A stretch of DNA of 64,000 nucleotides from Lawsonibacter hominis. GTDB lineage: Bacteria; Bacillota; Clostridia; Oscillospirales; Oscillospiraceae. Under the pieces are notes generated by a model. That model did no database searches. It was not told the DNA's origin and saw nothing but the letters and a program-made list of their open reading frames with translations. The DNA lies in the NCBI RefSeq assembly GCF_014287895.1, contig NZ_JACOPP010000012.1, forward strand, positions 1-64,000. Reading direction: 5' to 3'. A program made the position numbers and the translations under genes. Shown in pieces: positions 57,020 through 64,000 of the stretch (the stretch's first letter is position 1; every line of letters begins with the position of its first letter).

Positions 57020-57892
57020 TCATTCGACCGGTTCCAATCCCTGCGCCAAAAAGGTCTCCCGATAGGTCTCCCGCAGGGCGGAACAGGCGTGTCGGGCGGC
57101 GGATGCGTCTCGGAACAGGCCGAAAACGGTGGGGCCGGTCCCGCTCATGCTGGCCCCCAGGGCGCCATACTGGATCAGGCTGTTCCGGATCTCCCCGATC
57201 TCTCCCGCACGGCGCGGGGGAAGGGCGTCCTCAAATACGTTGTACATCCGCCGGGCCACGCCCGCCAGGTCGCCCGCTTCCAGCGCGCCCAGCAGGCCCA
57301 GGGTATCCGGACGGCGGCGCAGGCGCACGCCGTCGATGCGCTCGAACAGGTCCGGCGTGGAAACGGAAAACGCCGGCTTGCACAAAACCACATGGCAGCG
57401 GGGCAGCGGCGGCAGCGGCGTGAGCCGTTCCCCCCGTCCCTCCGCCAGGGCGGTGCCGCCCCGGACGCAATAGGGCACGTCGGACCCCACCCGAGCGCCG
57501 ATCTCCGCCAGCTCCGCGGAAGACAGGCCCAGCCTCATCAGGCGGTTGAGGCCCCGCAGCACGGCGGCGGCGTCAGCGCTGCCCCCGGCCAGCCCCGCGC
57601 ATACCGGAATGGTCTTCCACAGGTCGATGGCCAGCCCCTCGGAGGACACGCCCGCCGCCTCGCACAGGCGCAGGGCGGCCACCGCCGCCAGATTCTTTTC
57701 ATTGGAGGGCAAAAAGCCCAGATCGGTCGTCATGCGCAGGGGCCTGCCGGTACCGGTCTCCAGCCGGATGCGGTCGGACAGGGTCACGCTCTGCATCACC
57801 ATGCGCATCTCGTGATATCCGTCCGCCCGGCGGCCCAGCACATCCAGCGCGAGATTCAGCTTGGCATAGGCCCGCACTTCCAGCACTGCCAT
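57020..57892 (-). CDS. ispE: 4-diphosphocytidyl-2-C-methyl-D-erythritol kinase
   Basis: The protein has 290 residues. GHMP-kinase features: AYAKLNLALDVLGRRADGYH at the N-terminus, the ATP loop VCAGLAGGSADAAAVLRGLN, and a C-terminal ALGASMSGTGPTVFGLF. It phosphorylates CDP-methylerythritol in the MEP isoprenoid pathway. The start at 57892 (MAVLEVRAYAKLN) follows GGAAGAAGG. It lies 25 bases after the DUF1015 gene. Confidence 0.95.
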   Translation of the reverse strand: MAVLEVRAYAKLNLALDVLGRRADGYHEMRMVMQSVTLSDRIRLETGTGRPLRMTTDLGFLPSNEKNLAAVAALRLCEAAGVSSEGLAIDLWKTIPVCAGLAGGSADAAAVLRGLNRLMRLGLSSAELAEIGARVGSDVPYCVRGGTALAEGRGERLTPLPPLPRCHVVLCKPAFSVSTPDLFERIDGVRLRRRPDTLGLLGALEAGDLAGVARRMYNVFEDALPPRRAGEIGEIRNSLIQYGALGASMSGTGPTVFGLFRDASAARHACSALRETYRETFLAQGLEPVE

Positions 57893-57917
57893 GGAAAAAC
57901 GCCTTCTTCCTTTGCGA

Positions 57918-59198
57918 TCAGCGGATCTTCCGCGCTTCCAGATAGAAGCGCTTGTCGTGGGCCTCCCCCATGGAGAAGGTTTTGCGGGGGAGGACCCCGT
58001 CATGGATCACGGTGGGAAACAGCTGCTGCTTGCCCATGGCGGGCAGCAGGAAGCCGAGGTTGCCCGGCTTGAGGGAGAGCTCCCGCGTCACGCCGGCGCC
58101 GTGGATGTAGTCGACGCGGCCCCCATGCAGGCGGGTGTACTCGTCCAGGAAGCTCTGAAGCGTGCCCACCTCCAGTTGGGCCTGAGGATGGGGCACGGTA
58201 ACGGCTCCGCAGCCGTCGGCGTGGACATAGCGCAGCACATGGCCCTCCCCCTCGCCCGAATAGGCGCCGGGGTACGCCTCCAGCAGCGCTTCCAGCAGCG
58301 CCTCCGGCTCCACGCCGAAGGCCACACGGTGGATGGGCTCGAACTCCAGGGAAGCGTCGTGGAGGTTCACCAGCTCACACAGGGCGTAGCGGGCGGGCAG
58401 GTCCGTCCACTGGTCCGGGCTGGTCAGGCGCTTCTGCCGCTCGTAGCATTCCTTTGCGGTGGCCAGAGAGTGGTTGCCGTCTCCCACGGCAAAGAGAAGC
58501 ACCGGCTCGTCCTGCGTGCCGTAGCGGGCGTTGAAGGCGGCCGGGTCGGCCAGTGCGCGCAGGGCGGCGGCCACCTGTTCCGCCGCGGCCCGGTCCAGTC
58601 TCCAGCCGGACACGCGGCCGCCGTGCTCCATCAATTCGAAGTCATAGAGCGCCTCGAAGTCCCCCTTCCGTGCCGTCAGGGGCTCGATCACCGTTTTGTC
58701 CGGATCGTCGGTGAGCAGCATCACGTGGGGCAGCTCCAAAGGGGCGTTTTTCCGCACCGCCACGCGGGGCGGGATGCGGGAGAGGACCGTGCCCTCGGTG
58801 GCGCGCACCTGGGCGGCGGCGCCGGGCTCATAGTCGTACTGCTCCAGATCCACCTTGCCCACCAGGCCCCGGCGCAGGCGCCCGTTGGAGAGCCGCCGCT
58901 CCACGTAGATCAGGCTTTCGGGCAGTTCTCTGAAGCAGCCCTCCCGCAGATAGCGGGTCATGGTGTTGTTTACCTCCACGATGTCGGTCTCCACATTGGG
59001 CCCGTCCAGGCAGCTCTCCGGCAGGATGAGCCGCAGGGCGGACGGCGCGGCGCCCACGGTTTCCTCCACCCGCTGCCAATACTCCGGCTGAGAGGTATAC
59101 TGGTCGCAGGCCACCACGGACCATTTCCCGTAAGCACAGTTCTGGGGCAGCAGGACATCCGCCGGGGAAAACGCCAGGCCGTCAAATTGCTGTGTCAT
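57918..59198 (-). CDS. DUF1015-family protein
   Basis: The protein has 426 residues. The family pattern is MTQQFDGLAFSPADVLLPQN, VACDQYTSQPEYW, FAVGDGNHSLATAKECYE and a late GDGNHS-type phosphate-like loop. The family is widespread in Clostridia, sometimes linked to serine/one-carbon loci, but the activity is not established. The start is taken as ATG 59198 after GGTGAGGA; GTG 59207 is an alternative. It follows thrH by 23 bases. Confidence 0.85.
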   Translation of the reverse strand: MTQQFDGLAFSPADVLLPQNCAYGKWSVVACDQYTSQPEYWQRVEETVGAAPSALRLILPESCLDGPNVETDIVEVNNTMTRYLREGCFRELPESLIYVERRLSNGRLRRGLVGKVDLEQYDYEPGAAAQVRATEGTVLSRIPPRVAVRKNAPLELPHVMLLTDDPDKTVIEPLTARKGDFEALYDFELMEHGGRVSGWRLDRAAAEQVAAALRALADPAAFNARYGTQDEPVLLFAVGDGNHSLATAKECYERQKRLTSPDQWTDLPARYALCELVNLHDASLEFEPIHRVAFGVEPEALLEALLEAYPGAYSGEGEGHVLRYVHADGCGAVTVPHPQAQLEVGTLQSFLDEYTRLHGGRVDYIHGAGVTRELSLKPGNLGFLLPAMGKQQLFPTVIHDGVLPRKTFSMGEAHDKRFYLEARKIR

Positions 59199-59221
59199 GT
59201 TCCTCACCCGCCTTTGCAGCG

Positions 59222-59824
59222 TTAGTCCATCGCCGCTTTGATGGCGGCCAGAAGCTCGTCGAAGGTCTCGTAGGCGGGCAGCTCTGGGTGGTCCGCCTTG
59301 ATCTTGTCGGTGCTCTTGAACAGGAAACCCGCCTTACTGGCCTGGATCATCCCCAGATCGTTGTAGCTGTCCCCGCTGGCGATGGTCTCATACCCGATGG
59401 ACTGCAGCGCCCGCACGGTCGTCAGCTTGGACTGGGGGCAGCGCATCCGAAAACCGGTGATGCTCCCGTCGCCGGCCACCTCCAGCGTATTGCAGAAGAT
59501 GGTGGGCCAGTCCAGCTTTTTCATCAGGGGCTTGGCAAACTGCTCAAAGGTATCGCTGAGAATAATGACCTGGGTCAGTGTGCGCAGCTCGTCTAAAAAC
59601 TCCTTCGCGCCGGGCAGCGGATCGATGCCGGCGATGGTCTGCTGGATCTCCTTCAGGCCCAGGCGATGCTCCCGGAGGATGTTCAGGCGGTACTGCATCA
59701 GCTTGTTGTAGTCGGGCTCGTCCCGGGTGGTGCGCTTGAGCTCGGGGATCCCGCTGGCCTGGGCAAATGCGATCCAGATCTCGGGCACCAGTACGCCCTC
59801 CATATCCAGACAAGTAATGTACAT
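59222..59824 (-). CDS. thrH: ThrH-type HAD phosphatase (phosphoserine phosphatase/homoserine kinase bifunctional family)
   Basis: The protein has 200 residues. The HAD motif I is CLDMEGVLVPEIW (D-x-E-G-V, the ThrH variant), motif II lies in VIILSDTFEQF, and motif IV is IASGDSYNDLGMI. ThrH of Pseudomonas moves phosphate from phosphoserine to homoserine. It follows the aminotransferase gene by 36 bases, consistent with a role in serine or threonine metabolism. Confidence 0.9.
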   Translation of the reverse strand: MYITCLDMEGVLVPEIWIAFAQASGIPELKRTTRDEPDYNKLMQYRLNILREHRLGLKEIQQTIAGIDPLPGAKEFLDELRTLTQVIILSDTFEQFAKPLMKKLDWPTIFCNTLEVAGDGSITGFRMRCPQSKLTTVRALQSIGYETIASGDSYNDLGMIQASKAGFLFKSTDKIKADHPELPAYETFDELLAAIKAAMD

Positions 59825-59860
59825 TCGTGTTTCCTCCTGTTTTGATCGTATGACGGGGCG

Positions 59861-61048
59861 TTACTCCTCCCGCGCCTGCTTCTTTTTCAGGTTGGTCAGG
59901 AAGTTGTCCATGCGGGTCAGCGCCTCGGCAATGTCCTTCATACTGGTGGCATAGCAGCAGCGGACGAAGCCCTCGCCCCCGGCTCCGAAGGCGGAGCCGG
60001 CGATCACGGCCACCTTCTCTTCCATCAAAAAGCGCTCGCAGAAGTCATCGGAGGACAGCCCCGTGCTCCGGATATCCGGGAACACATAGAAGGCCCCCTT
60101 GGGTTCGAAGCAGGGCAGGCCGATGCGGCGCAGGCCCTCCACCAGATAGCGGCGGCGGCCGTCGTACTCGTCCCGCATGGCCTCGATATCCCTGTCGCCG
60201 TTGCGCATGGCCTCAATGGCGGCATACTGGCTCACCGTGGGGGCGGACATAATGCCGAACTGGTGGAGCTTGAGCATCTGCTGGATGATCTCGGCCGGGC
60301 CGCACACATAGCCCATGCGCCAGCCGGTCATGGCGTGGGATTTGGAGAAGCCGTTGACCACGATGGTGCGGTCTTTCAGCTGGGGCAGGTTGGCCGGGGA
60401 GACGTGGTGCTGGCCGTAGGTCAGCTCGGCGTAGATCTCGTCGGAGAGGACCATGATATCGGTGCCCTCCAGCACCTGGGCCACCGCCTCCAGGTCCGCC
60501 CGCTCCATGATGCCGCCGGTGGGGTTGCAGGGGAACGGGAGCACCAACAGCTTGGTGCGGGGCGTGATGGCGCTTTTGAGCGCTTCGGCGGTAAGGCGGA
60601 ACTCGTGCTCCGCCTTCAGTTCCAGATACACCGGCGTTCCGCCCGCCATGGAGGTCAGCGGGCCGTAGCACACAAAGGAAGGCACCGGCACGATGACCTC
60701 GTCCCCCGGGTTGAGCAGGCAGCGCAGCGTCAGGTCGATGGCCTCGCTTCCGCCCACGGTGACAATGATCTGTTTGGCAAAATCATACTGCAGGTCGAAG
60801 CGGCGGTTCAGGTAGGCCGCAATTTCCCGGCGCAGCTCGGCCATACCGGCGTTTCCGGTGTACTTGGTGAAGCCCTTTTCCAGGGAGTAGATCCCGGCGT
60901 CCCGGATGTGCCAGGGGGTAACAAAATCCGGCTCCCCGATGCCCAGAGAGATGGCGTCTTTCATCTCCTCCAGAATATCGAAAAACCGGCGGATGCCGGA
61001 GGGCTTTACGTCCTTGATGCGTTCGGACAGAAGCGTATCGTAGTTCAT
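59861..61048 (-). CDS. Class I/II pyridoxal-phosphate aminotransferase
   Basis: The protein has 395 residues. The AAT-like motifs are AISLGIGEPDFVTP, TVGGSEAIDLTLR, FPCNPTGGIMERADL, and the PLP-Lys block NGFSKSHAMTGWRMGYV. Substrate range (aspartate, alanine or aromatic) is not readable. Its ATG overlaps the stop of the Lrp-type regulator (ATGA), so the two are coupled and the regulator probably controls this gene in response to an amino acid. Confidence 0.92.
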   Translation of the reverse strand: MNYDTLLSERIKDVKPSGIRRFFDILEEMKDAISLGIGEPDFVTPWHIRDAGIYSLEKGFTKYTGNAGMAELRREIAAYLNRRFDLQYDFAKQIIVTVGGSEAIDLTLRCLLNPGDEVIVPVPSFVCYGPLTSMAGGTPVYLELKAEHEFRLTAEALKSAITPRTKLLVLPFPCNPTGGIMERADLEAVAQVLEGTDIMVLSDEIYAELTYGQHHVSPANLPQLKDRTIVVNGFSKSHAMTGWRMGYVCGPAEIIQQMLKLHQFGIMSAPTVSQYAAIEAMRNGDRDIEAMRDEYDGRRRYLVEGLRRIGLPCFEPKGAFYVFPDIRSTGLSSDDFCERFLMEEKVAVIAGSAFGAGGEGFVRCCYATSMKDIAEALTRMDNFLTNLKKKQAREE

Positions 61049-61524
61049 GAGAAGATCCACTCCTTCGCCTGCTGCTCCTGCTTCTCAAAAATCAGGTGCT
61101 TTTCTTTGTATTTGTGAAGAATGAAGTGGGTGGCGGTCCCGGTCACATCCTCCAGGGTGGACAGGCGCTCCCCCACGAACTGGGCGACCTCCTTCAGGGT
61201 ACGGCCGGAAATGATGACGGTCAGGTCGTAGGCGCCGCTCATGAGGTAGACGCTCTCCACCTCGTCGTACTGGTAGATGCGCTCGGCCACCCGGTCAAAG
61301 CCCTCGCCCCGCTGTGGGGTCACCTTCACCTCGATGAGTGCGGTGACCGACTCCCGGTCGGTCCGGTCCCAGTCCACGATGGCCTTATAGCCCAAAATGA
61401 CCTTCTCTTCTTCATACTTCCGGATCGCCGCCTTGGCTTCTTCTTCCGTCATACCGGCCATGGATGCAAGCTGTCCGGTGGTCAGCGTGCAATCGTCTTC
61501 CAAAAGCTGGAGCAACTTTTTCAT
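61045..61524 (-). CDS. Lrp/AsnC-family transcriptional regulator
   Basis: The protein has 159 residues. N-terminal HTH (LLQLLEDDCTLTTGQLASM, TEEEAKAAIRKYEEEKVILGYKA) and C-terminal RAM ligand-binding domain (VTALIEVKVTPQRGEGFDRV, VESVYLMSGAYDLTVII). ATGs at 61530 and 61524; GGAGGG lies right before the first but 7 bases before the second, so 61524 is preferred. It probably senses an amino acid handled by the aminotransferase downstream. Confidence 0.92.
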   Translation of the reverse strand: MKKLLQLLEDDCTLTTGQLASMAGMTEEEAKAAIRKYEEEKVILGYKAIVDWDRTDRESVTALIEVKVTPQRGEGFDRVAERIYQYDEVESVYLMSGAYDLTVIISGRTLKEVAQFVGERLSTLEDVTGTATHFILHKYKEKHLIFEKQEQQAKEWIFS

Positions 61525-61590
61525 TGCCATCCCTCCTGCTGATTCGTTTCCATCATGATTGTACCTCTATAATGAGCCTAATTGGATCTT

Positions 61591-61619
61591 ATTATATACG
61601 ACTGCGCAGCCGATTACAA
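61591..61619 (-). promoter_or_regulatory. Promoter of the Lrp-aminotransferase operon
   Basis: Minus strand TTGTAA (61619-61614) and TATAAT (61596-61591), spaced 17 bp. The nearby partial dyad CCTAATTGGATC (about 61578-61589) is a possible Lrp site. The opposite-strand V-ATPase genes begin 195 bases away. Confidence 0.75.
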
Positions 61620-61814
61620 TAGAGCAATTCAAACTCATCCTTCCTGCACAAACTCCGCTGAAAGAACAAGCCGTATCTTTGGGAATCTTAGTCTATATTT
61701 CCCGTAGAAAACCGAAAACAGGAGTGATATGATAATGTCTCCCGGAACCGTACCGCGCGTTCTTCCGGCGTTTGGAACGGTTCCAAACTTTCGCATGCTT
61801 CGGAGGTGTTCGGT

Positions 61815-62138
61815 ATGGAATACGCGGATATGATCAGCCGGATCGTAGCGGCGGAGCACAACGCCAGGGCACTGGTGCAGCAGGCCAAGGAGAAGGAGTC
61901 CCACCTCCAGGAGGACCTGGACGGAGATCTTGCCCGCATGCGGGAATCCTATCTGGAGCGGGCCCGCCACCGCCTGAGCCTGGTGGAACAGGAGGAGCAG
62001 GCTGCGGCGGCCGAGTCGATCCAGCGGTGGGATCAAAAGCTGGAAGAGGCCCTCAGCGCCGTGGAGTCCTCCTACGAAAAAAATAAGGAGCGCTGGGTGG
62101 ACACCCTGTTCTCCATGATCGTGGGCACAGCGCCGTGA
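61815..62138 (+). CDS. V-type ATPase peripheral-stalk subunit (G/H-like, coiled coil)
   Basis: The protein has 107 residues and is almost wholly helical and coiled-coil (RIVAAEHNARALVQQAKEKE ... RWDQKLEEALSAVESSYEKN), as in the NtpF/AhaH stalk subunits. It is the first gene of the V-type ATPase operon and overlaps subunit C by 4 bases (GTGA). The start at 61815 follows CGGAGGTG. A short ORF (MIMSPGTVPRV...) with its own AGGAG starts at 61729 and overlaps it; a hairpin GGAACCG/CGGTTCC lies in the leader. Confidence 0.8.
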   Translation: MEYADMISRIVAAEHNARALVQQAKEKESHLQEDLDGDLARMRESYLERARHRLSLVEQEEQAAAAESIQRWDQKLEEALSAVESSYEKNKERWVDTLFSMIVGTAP

Positions 62139-63193
62139 CCGGGGGACAAGCCCAATACGGCGCCCTGGCGGCCAAAGTAAAGGCGCTGTACGGCAAGCGG
62201 CTGCGTCTGGAGGACTTTCAGCACATGGCCGCTTTCAAAAGCGAGGCGGAGGTGCTGGAGTACCTGCGCGCCCACCCCAGCTGGAGCCGGGCCTCCGGCG
62301 TGCTCTCCACCGCCGGGTGGGACTATGTGGGCCGGGTGGAGGTGGAGGCCGCCCTCTGGAACGAGCTGCGGCTGGAATACCTGAGCCTGAGCCACTTCGT
62401 GCCCCGGCAGGACCGCGCTCTGATGGACTTCCGCGTCCGCATCGCGGAATACCAGGCGCTGCTCAACGCCCTCCGGCGGCTGCGCACCGGCAAATACGCC
62501 AAGGGCATGCCGCCCCCCTCCCCCATCGTGCTCCGGGGGAAGGTGGACTACCGCGCGCTGGAGGCCGCCCGCAGCTACGACGCCATCCTGGACGCCGCCC
62601 GCGGGAGCATCTACGCGCCCACGCTGCTCCACCTGCGTCCCGCGCCGGGCGCTCCCCTGCCGGACTACACGGTGTGCGAGTCTCTGCTGCGCTCGGCCTA
62701 TTTTGCCCACATGCTGCGCATCGTCCGCAAGCAGTACGGCGGCGATACCCGGCAGGTTCTGCTGCGCTCCTTCGGGGAGCAGATCGACCTTTTGAACCTG
62801 ATGCATGTGCTGCGGCTGAAGACCTATTTCCCCGGTACCGCCGCAGACACGTGTCTGACCATGCTCTATCCGTTCCAGTACCGGCTGAAGCCTGCCATGA
62901 TCCACGCCCTGTGCGCCGCACCCGATGCCGCGGCGGTCTTCGCCCTGATCCGTCAGACTCCCTATGCCGCCAGCTTTGAGCGCGTGGAGGCGGCGGAGGT
63001 GGAGGAATATTACCGCCGGGCCTTTTACGCCTTCAACCGGCGCTGCCTGCTTACCGGGCCCCCTTCGATTTATACCGCCGTCGCTTATCTGGATCTGAAA
63101 GAGCTGGAACTGCAGGTGGTGGTGAATGTGATCGAATCGGTGAAATACGGCGTGCCTTACAACGAAAATCTCGCCCGACTGGTGGGGCAATGA
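62135..63193 (+). CDS. V-type ATPase subunit C (NtpC/AhaC-like)
   Basis: The protein has 352 residues with a GTG start. It has the repetitive helical pattern of V/A-ATPase subunit C (YGALAAKVKALYGKRL, LEYLRAHPSW, LNLMHVLRLKTYF, LKELELQVVVNVIESVKYG). Subunit C links the rotor ring to the central stalk. It lies between the stalk subunit and subunit I, in the usual operon order. Confidence 0.9.
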   Translation: MTGGQAQYGALAAKVKALYGKRLRLEDFQHMAAFKSEAEVLEYLRAHPSWSRASGVLSTAGWDYVGRVEVEAALWNELRLEYLSLSHFVPRQDRALMDFRVRIAEYQALLNALRRLRTGKYAKGMPPPSPIVLRGKVDYRALEAARSYDAILDAARGSIYAPTLLHLRPAPGAPLPDYTVCESLLRSAYFAHMLRIVRKQYGGDTRQVLLRSFGEQIDLLNLMHVLRLKTYFPGTAADTCLTMLYPFQYRLKPAMIHALCAAPDAAAVFALIRQTPYAASFERVEAAEVEEYYRRAFYAFNRRCLLTGPPSIYTAVAYLDLKELELQVVVNVIESVKYGVPYNENLARLVGQ

Positions 63194-63229
63194 CGCCCCC
63201 CGGAGGCGATCACGGAAGGAGATGACGCC

Positions 63230-64000
63230 ATGTCCGTCGTACCTATGAAGCTGCTCACCATGGCCGGGCCGCTGGAGCGGTTCGACGAAGTGGTGCGCAC
63301 CTGCGTCATCGATCAGCAATTTCACCCTGAGAGCACCCTTCAGATGATGCACGGGGTAAAAGGCCTGATGGCGCTGGACTACAGCAATCCCTACGCCGCT
63401 CTGCTGCGCCGGGCGGAGGAGGTGGCCGACGAGGCGGGCGTGCCCCTGGATTACGCCCCCTTCGATCCGTCCCTGGATTCCGACGGCCTTTCGGCCTACT
63501 TCGACCAGCTGGAGCAGGAGATGCTCTCGCTGAAGCGGCGGCAGCAGACGCTTCAGCAGCAGGCGGAGGAGTCCCGCACCGCAGCGGAGCAGCTGGAGAA
63601 CCTGCGGGGCCTGGGCACCGATCTGGATGAGCTGTGGGGTCTGGACTATGTCCGCTTCCGCTACGGCTGGATGCCCCGGGAGACCTTTGACAGCTTTCAG
63701 GTGACCCTGAACGACGAAGAGGACATTTTTTTCTTTCCCACCACCCTGGGCTCCCACCGGGTCTACGGAGTATACTTTACCACCCAGGAGGCCCACCGGA
63801 GGGTGGACACGCTCTTCAACTCCCTTCACTTCACCCGCATCCATATCGACGTTCAGCCCCACGGCACCGCCGAGGCCGCCATCGCGGCCCTGGGCCGTCA
63901 GGCGGAGCAGGACGCGCTGGCAGCCGACCAGGCCGGGCGGGCCCTGGCCACCCGGCGGGCGGAGGAACGAAAGCGCCTGCTCTCCGGCTACTCCTATCTG
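63230..64000 (+). CDS. V-type ATPase subunit I (NtpI/AhaI-like), partial
   Basis: The first 257 residues are in the window and the reading frame continues past its end. The N-terminal cytoplasmic domain begins MSVVPMKLLTMAGPLERFDEV and has a coiled coil around LEQEMLSLKRRQQTLQQQAE; the membrane part would follow. GAAGGAGATGACG precedes the ATG. Further V-ATPase genes (K, E, F, A, B, D) are expected beyond the window. Confidence 0.9.
   Translation, partial: MSVVPMKLLTMAGPLERFDEVVRTCVIDQQFHPESTLQMMHGVKGLMALDYSNPYAALLRRAEEVADEAGVPLDYAPFDPSLDSDGLSAYFDQLEQEMLSLKRRQQTLQQQAEESRTAAEQLENLRGLGTDLDELWGLDYVRFRYGWMPRETFDSFQVTLNDEEDIFFFPTTLGSHRVYGVYFTTQEAHRRVDTLFNSLHFTRIHIDVQPHGTAEAAIAALGRQAEQDALAADQAGRALATRRAEERKRLLSGYSYL

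Noticed and set aside
62072..63862. 596-residue minus-strand open frame opposite V-ATPase subunits
   Set aside because: It is antisense to two genes in the expected V-ATPase operon and no domain is recognisable.

Overview
The window looks like a chromosome segment of a high-GC, spore-forming member of the Clostridia, probably Oscillospiraceae-like (the Flavonifractor/Intestinimonas type). This is inferred from spoIIR, the hrcA-grpE-dnaK-dnaJ order with a CIRCE operator, an S-box (SAM-I) riboswitch on metK, RNase J, WYL and Lrp regulators, a V-type ATPase operon, NADP-type glutamate dehydrogenase and acetate kinase. Most genes are ordinary and densely packed on both strands. Many pairs overlap by four bases (ATGA or GTGA), which indicates translational coupling.

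Layout. 0.3-6 kb: an NYN-domain protein, an NlpC/P60 hydrolase, a WYL regulator with a GNAT enzyme, two more GNATs, an ArsC/Spx-like protein and a DUF1653 protein. One GNAT has a leader-peptide/terminator arrangement upstream. 6-13 kb: a nucleotidyltransferase fused to a degenerate phosphomannomutase, a rod-shaped structured RNA region, RNase J, a GNAT remnant, cysteine desulfurase and a MATE exporter. 13-24 kb: LD-carboxypeptidase and GNAT, the heat-shock operon, a PMT-type mannosyltransferase, a PHP phosphatase, RpiB, a small membrane protein and tRNA-Arg(CCG). 24-25.8 kb: an AT-richer scar beside the tRNA, with an intact IS1595-family element, an IS256-family remnant and a relaxase remnant. 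25.8-30.4 kb: feoB-feoA divergent from a DtxR/MntR-type regulator, then a second MATE exporter. 30.4-41 kb: surface polysaccharide genes (O-antigen ligase-like, GT4, a pyruvyltransferase/FrhB fusion) interleaved with the SAM cycle (metK, ahcY, a radical SAM protein), then a rhomboid-fold membrane protein. 41-47.3 kb: TmcAL, acetate kinase, an ECF sigma/anti-sigma pair and glutamate dehydrogenase. 48-53.5 kb: a small XRE regulator, an FAD dehydrogenase, an isolated tyrosine recombinase and a second ECF sigma/anti-sigma-like pair. 53.5-64 kb: citrate synthase, a CorA transporter with an upstream ORF, spoIIR, ispE, DUF1015, ThrH, an aminotransferase with an Lrp regulator, and the start of a V-ATPase operon that runs off the end.

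The most unusual structure is found twice. At both metK and gdhA the last ~40 bases of the gene, stop codon included, are duplicated downstream together with a shared two-hairpin element, with periods of 215 and 217 bp. Other points of interest are a 16-bp tandem duplication that destroys an anti-sigma gene's stop codon, a putative attenuator before a GNAT gene, a 71-codon ORF in the leader of a CorA gene, and the rod-like RNA before RNase J.

Functionally the genes cover stress response (HrcA regulon, two ECF systems), iron and magnesium uptake, the SAM cycle, anaerobic amino-acid and acetate metabolism, envelope polysaccharide assembly and sporulation. Functional statements come from recognisable motifs; no database search was possible.
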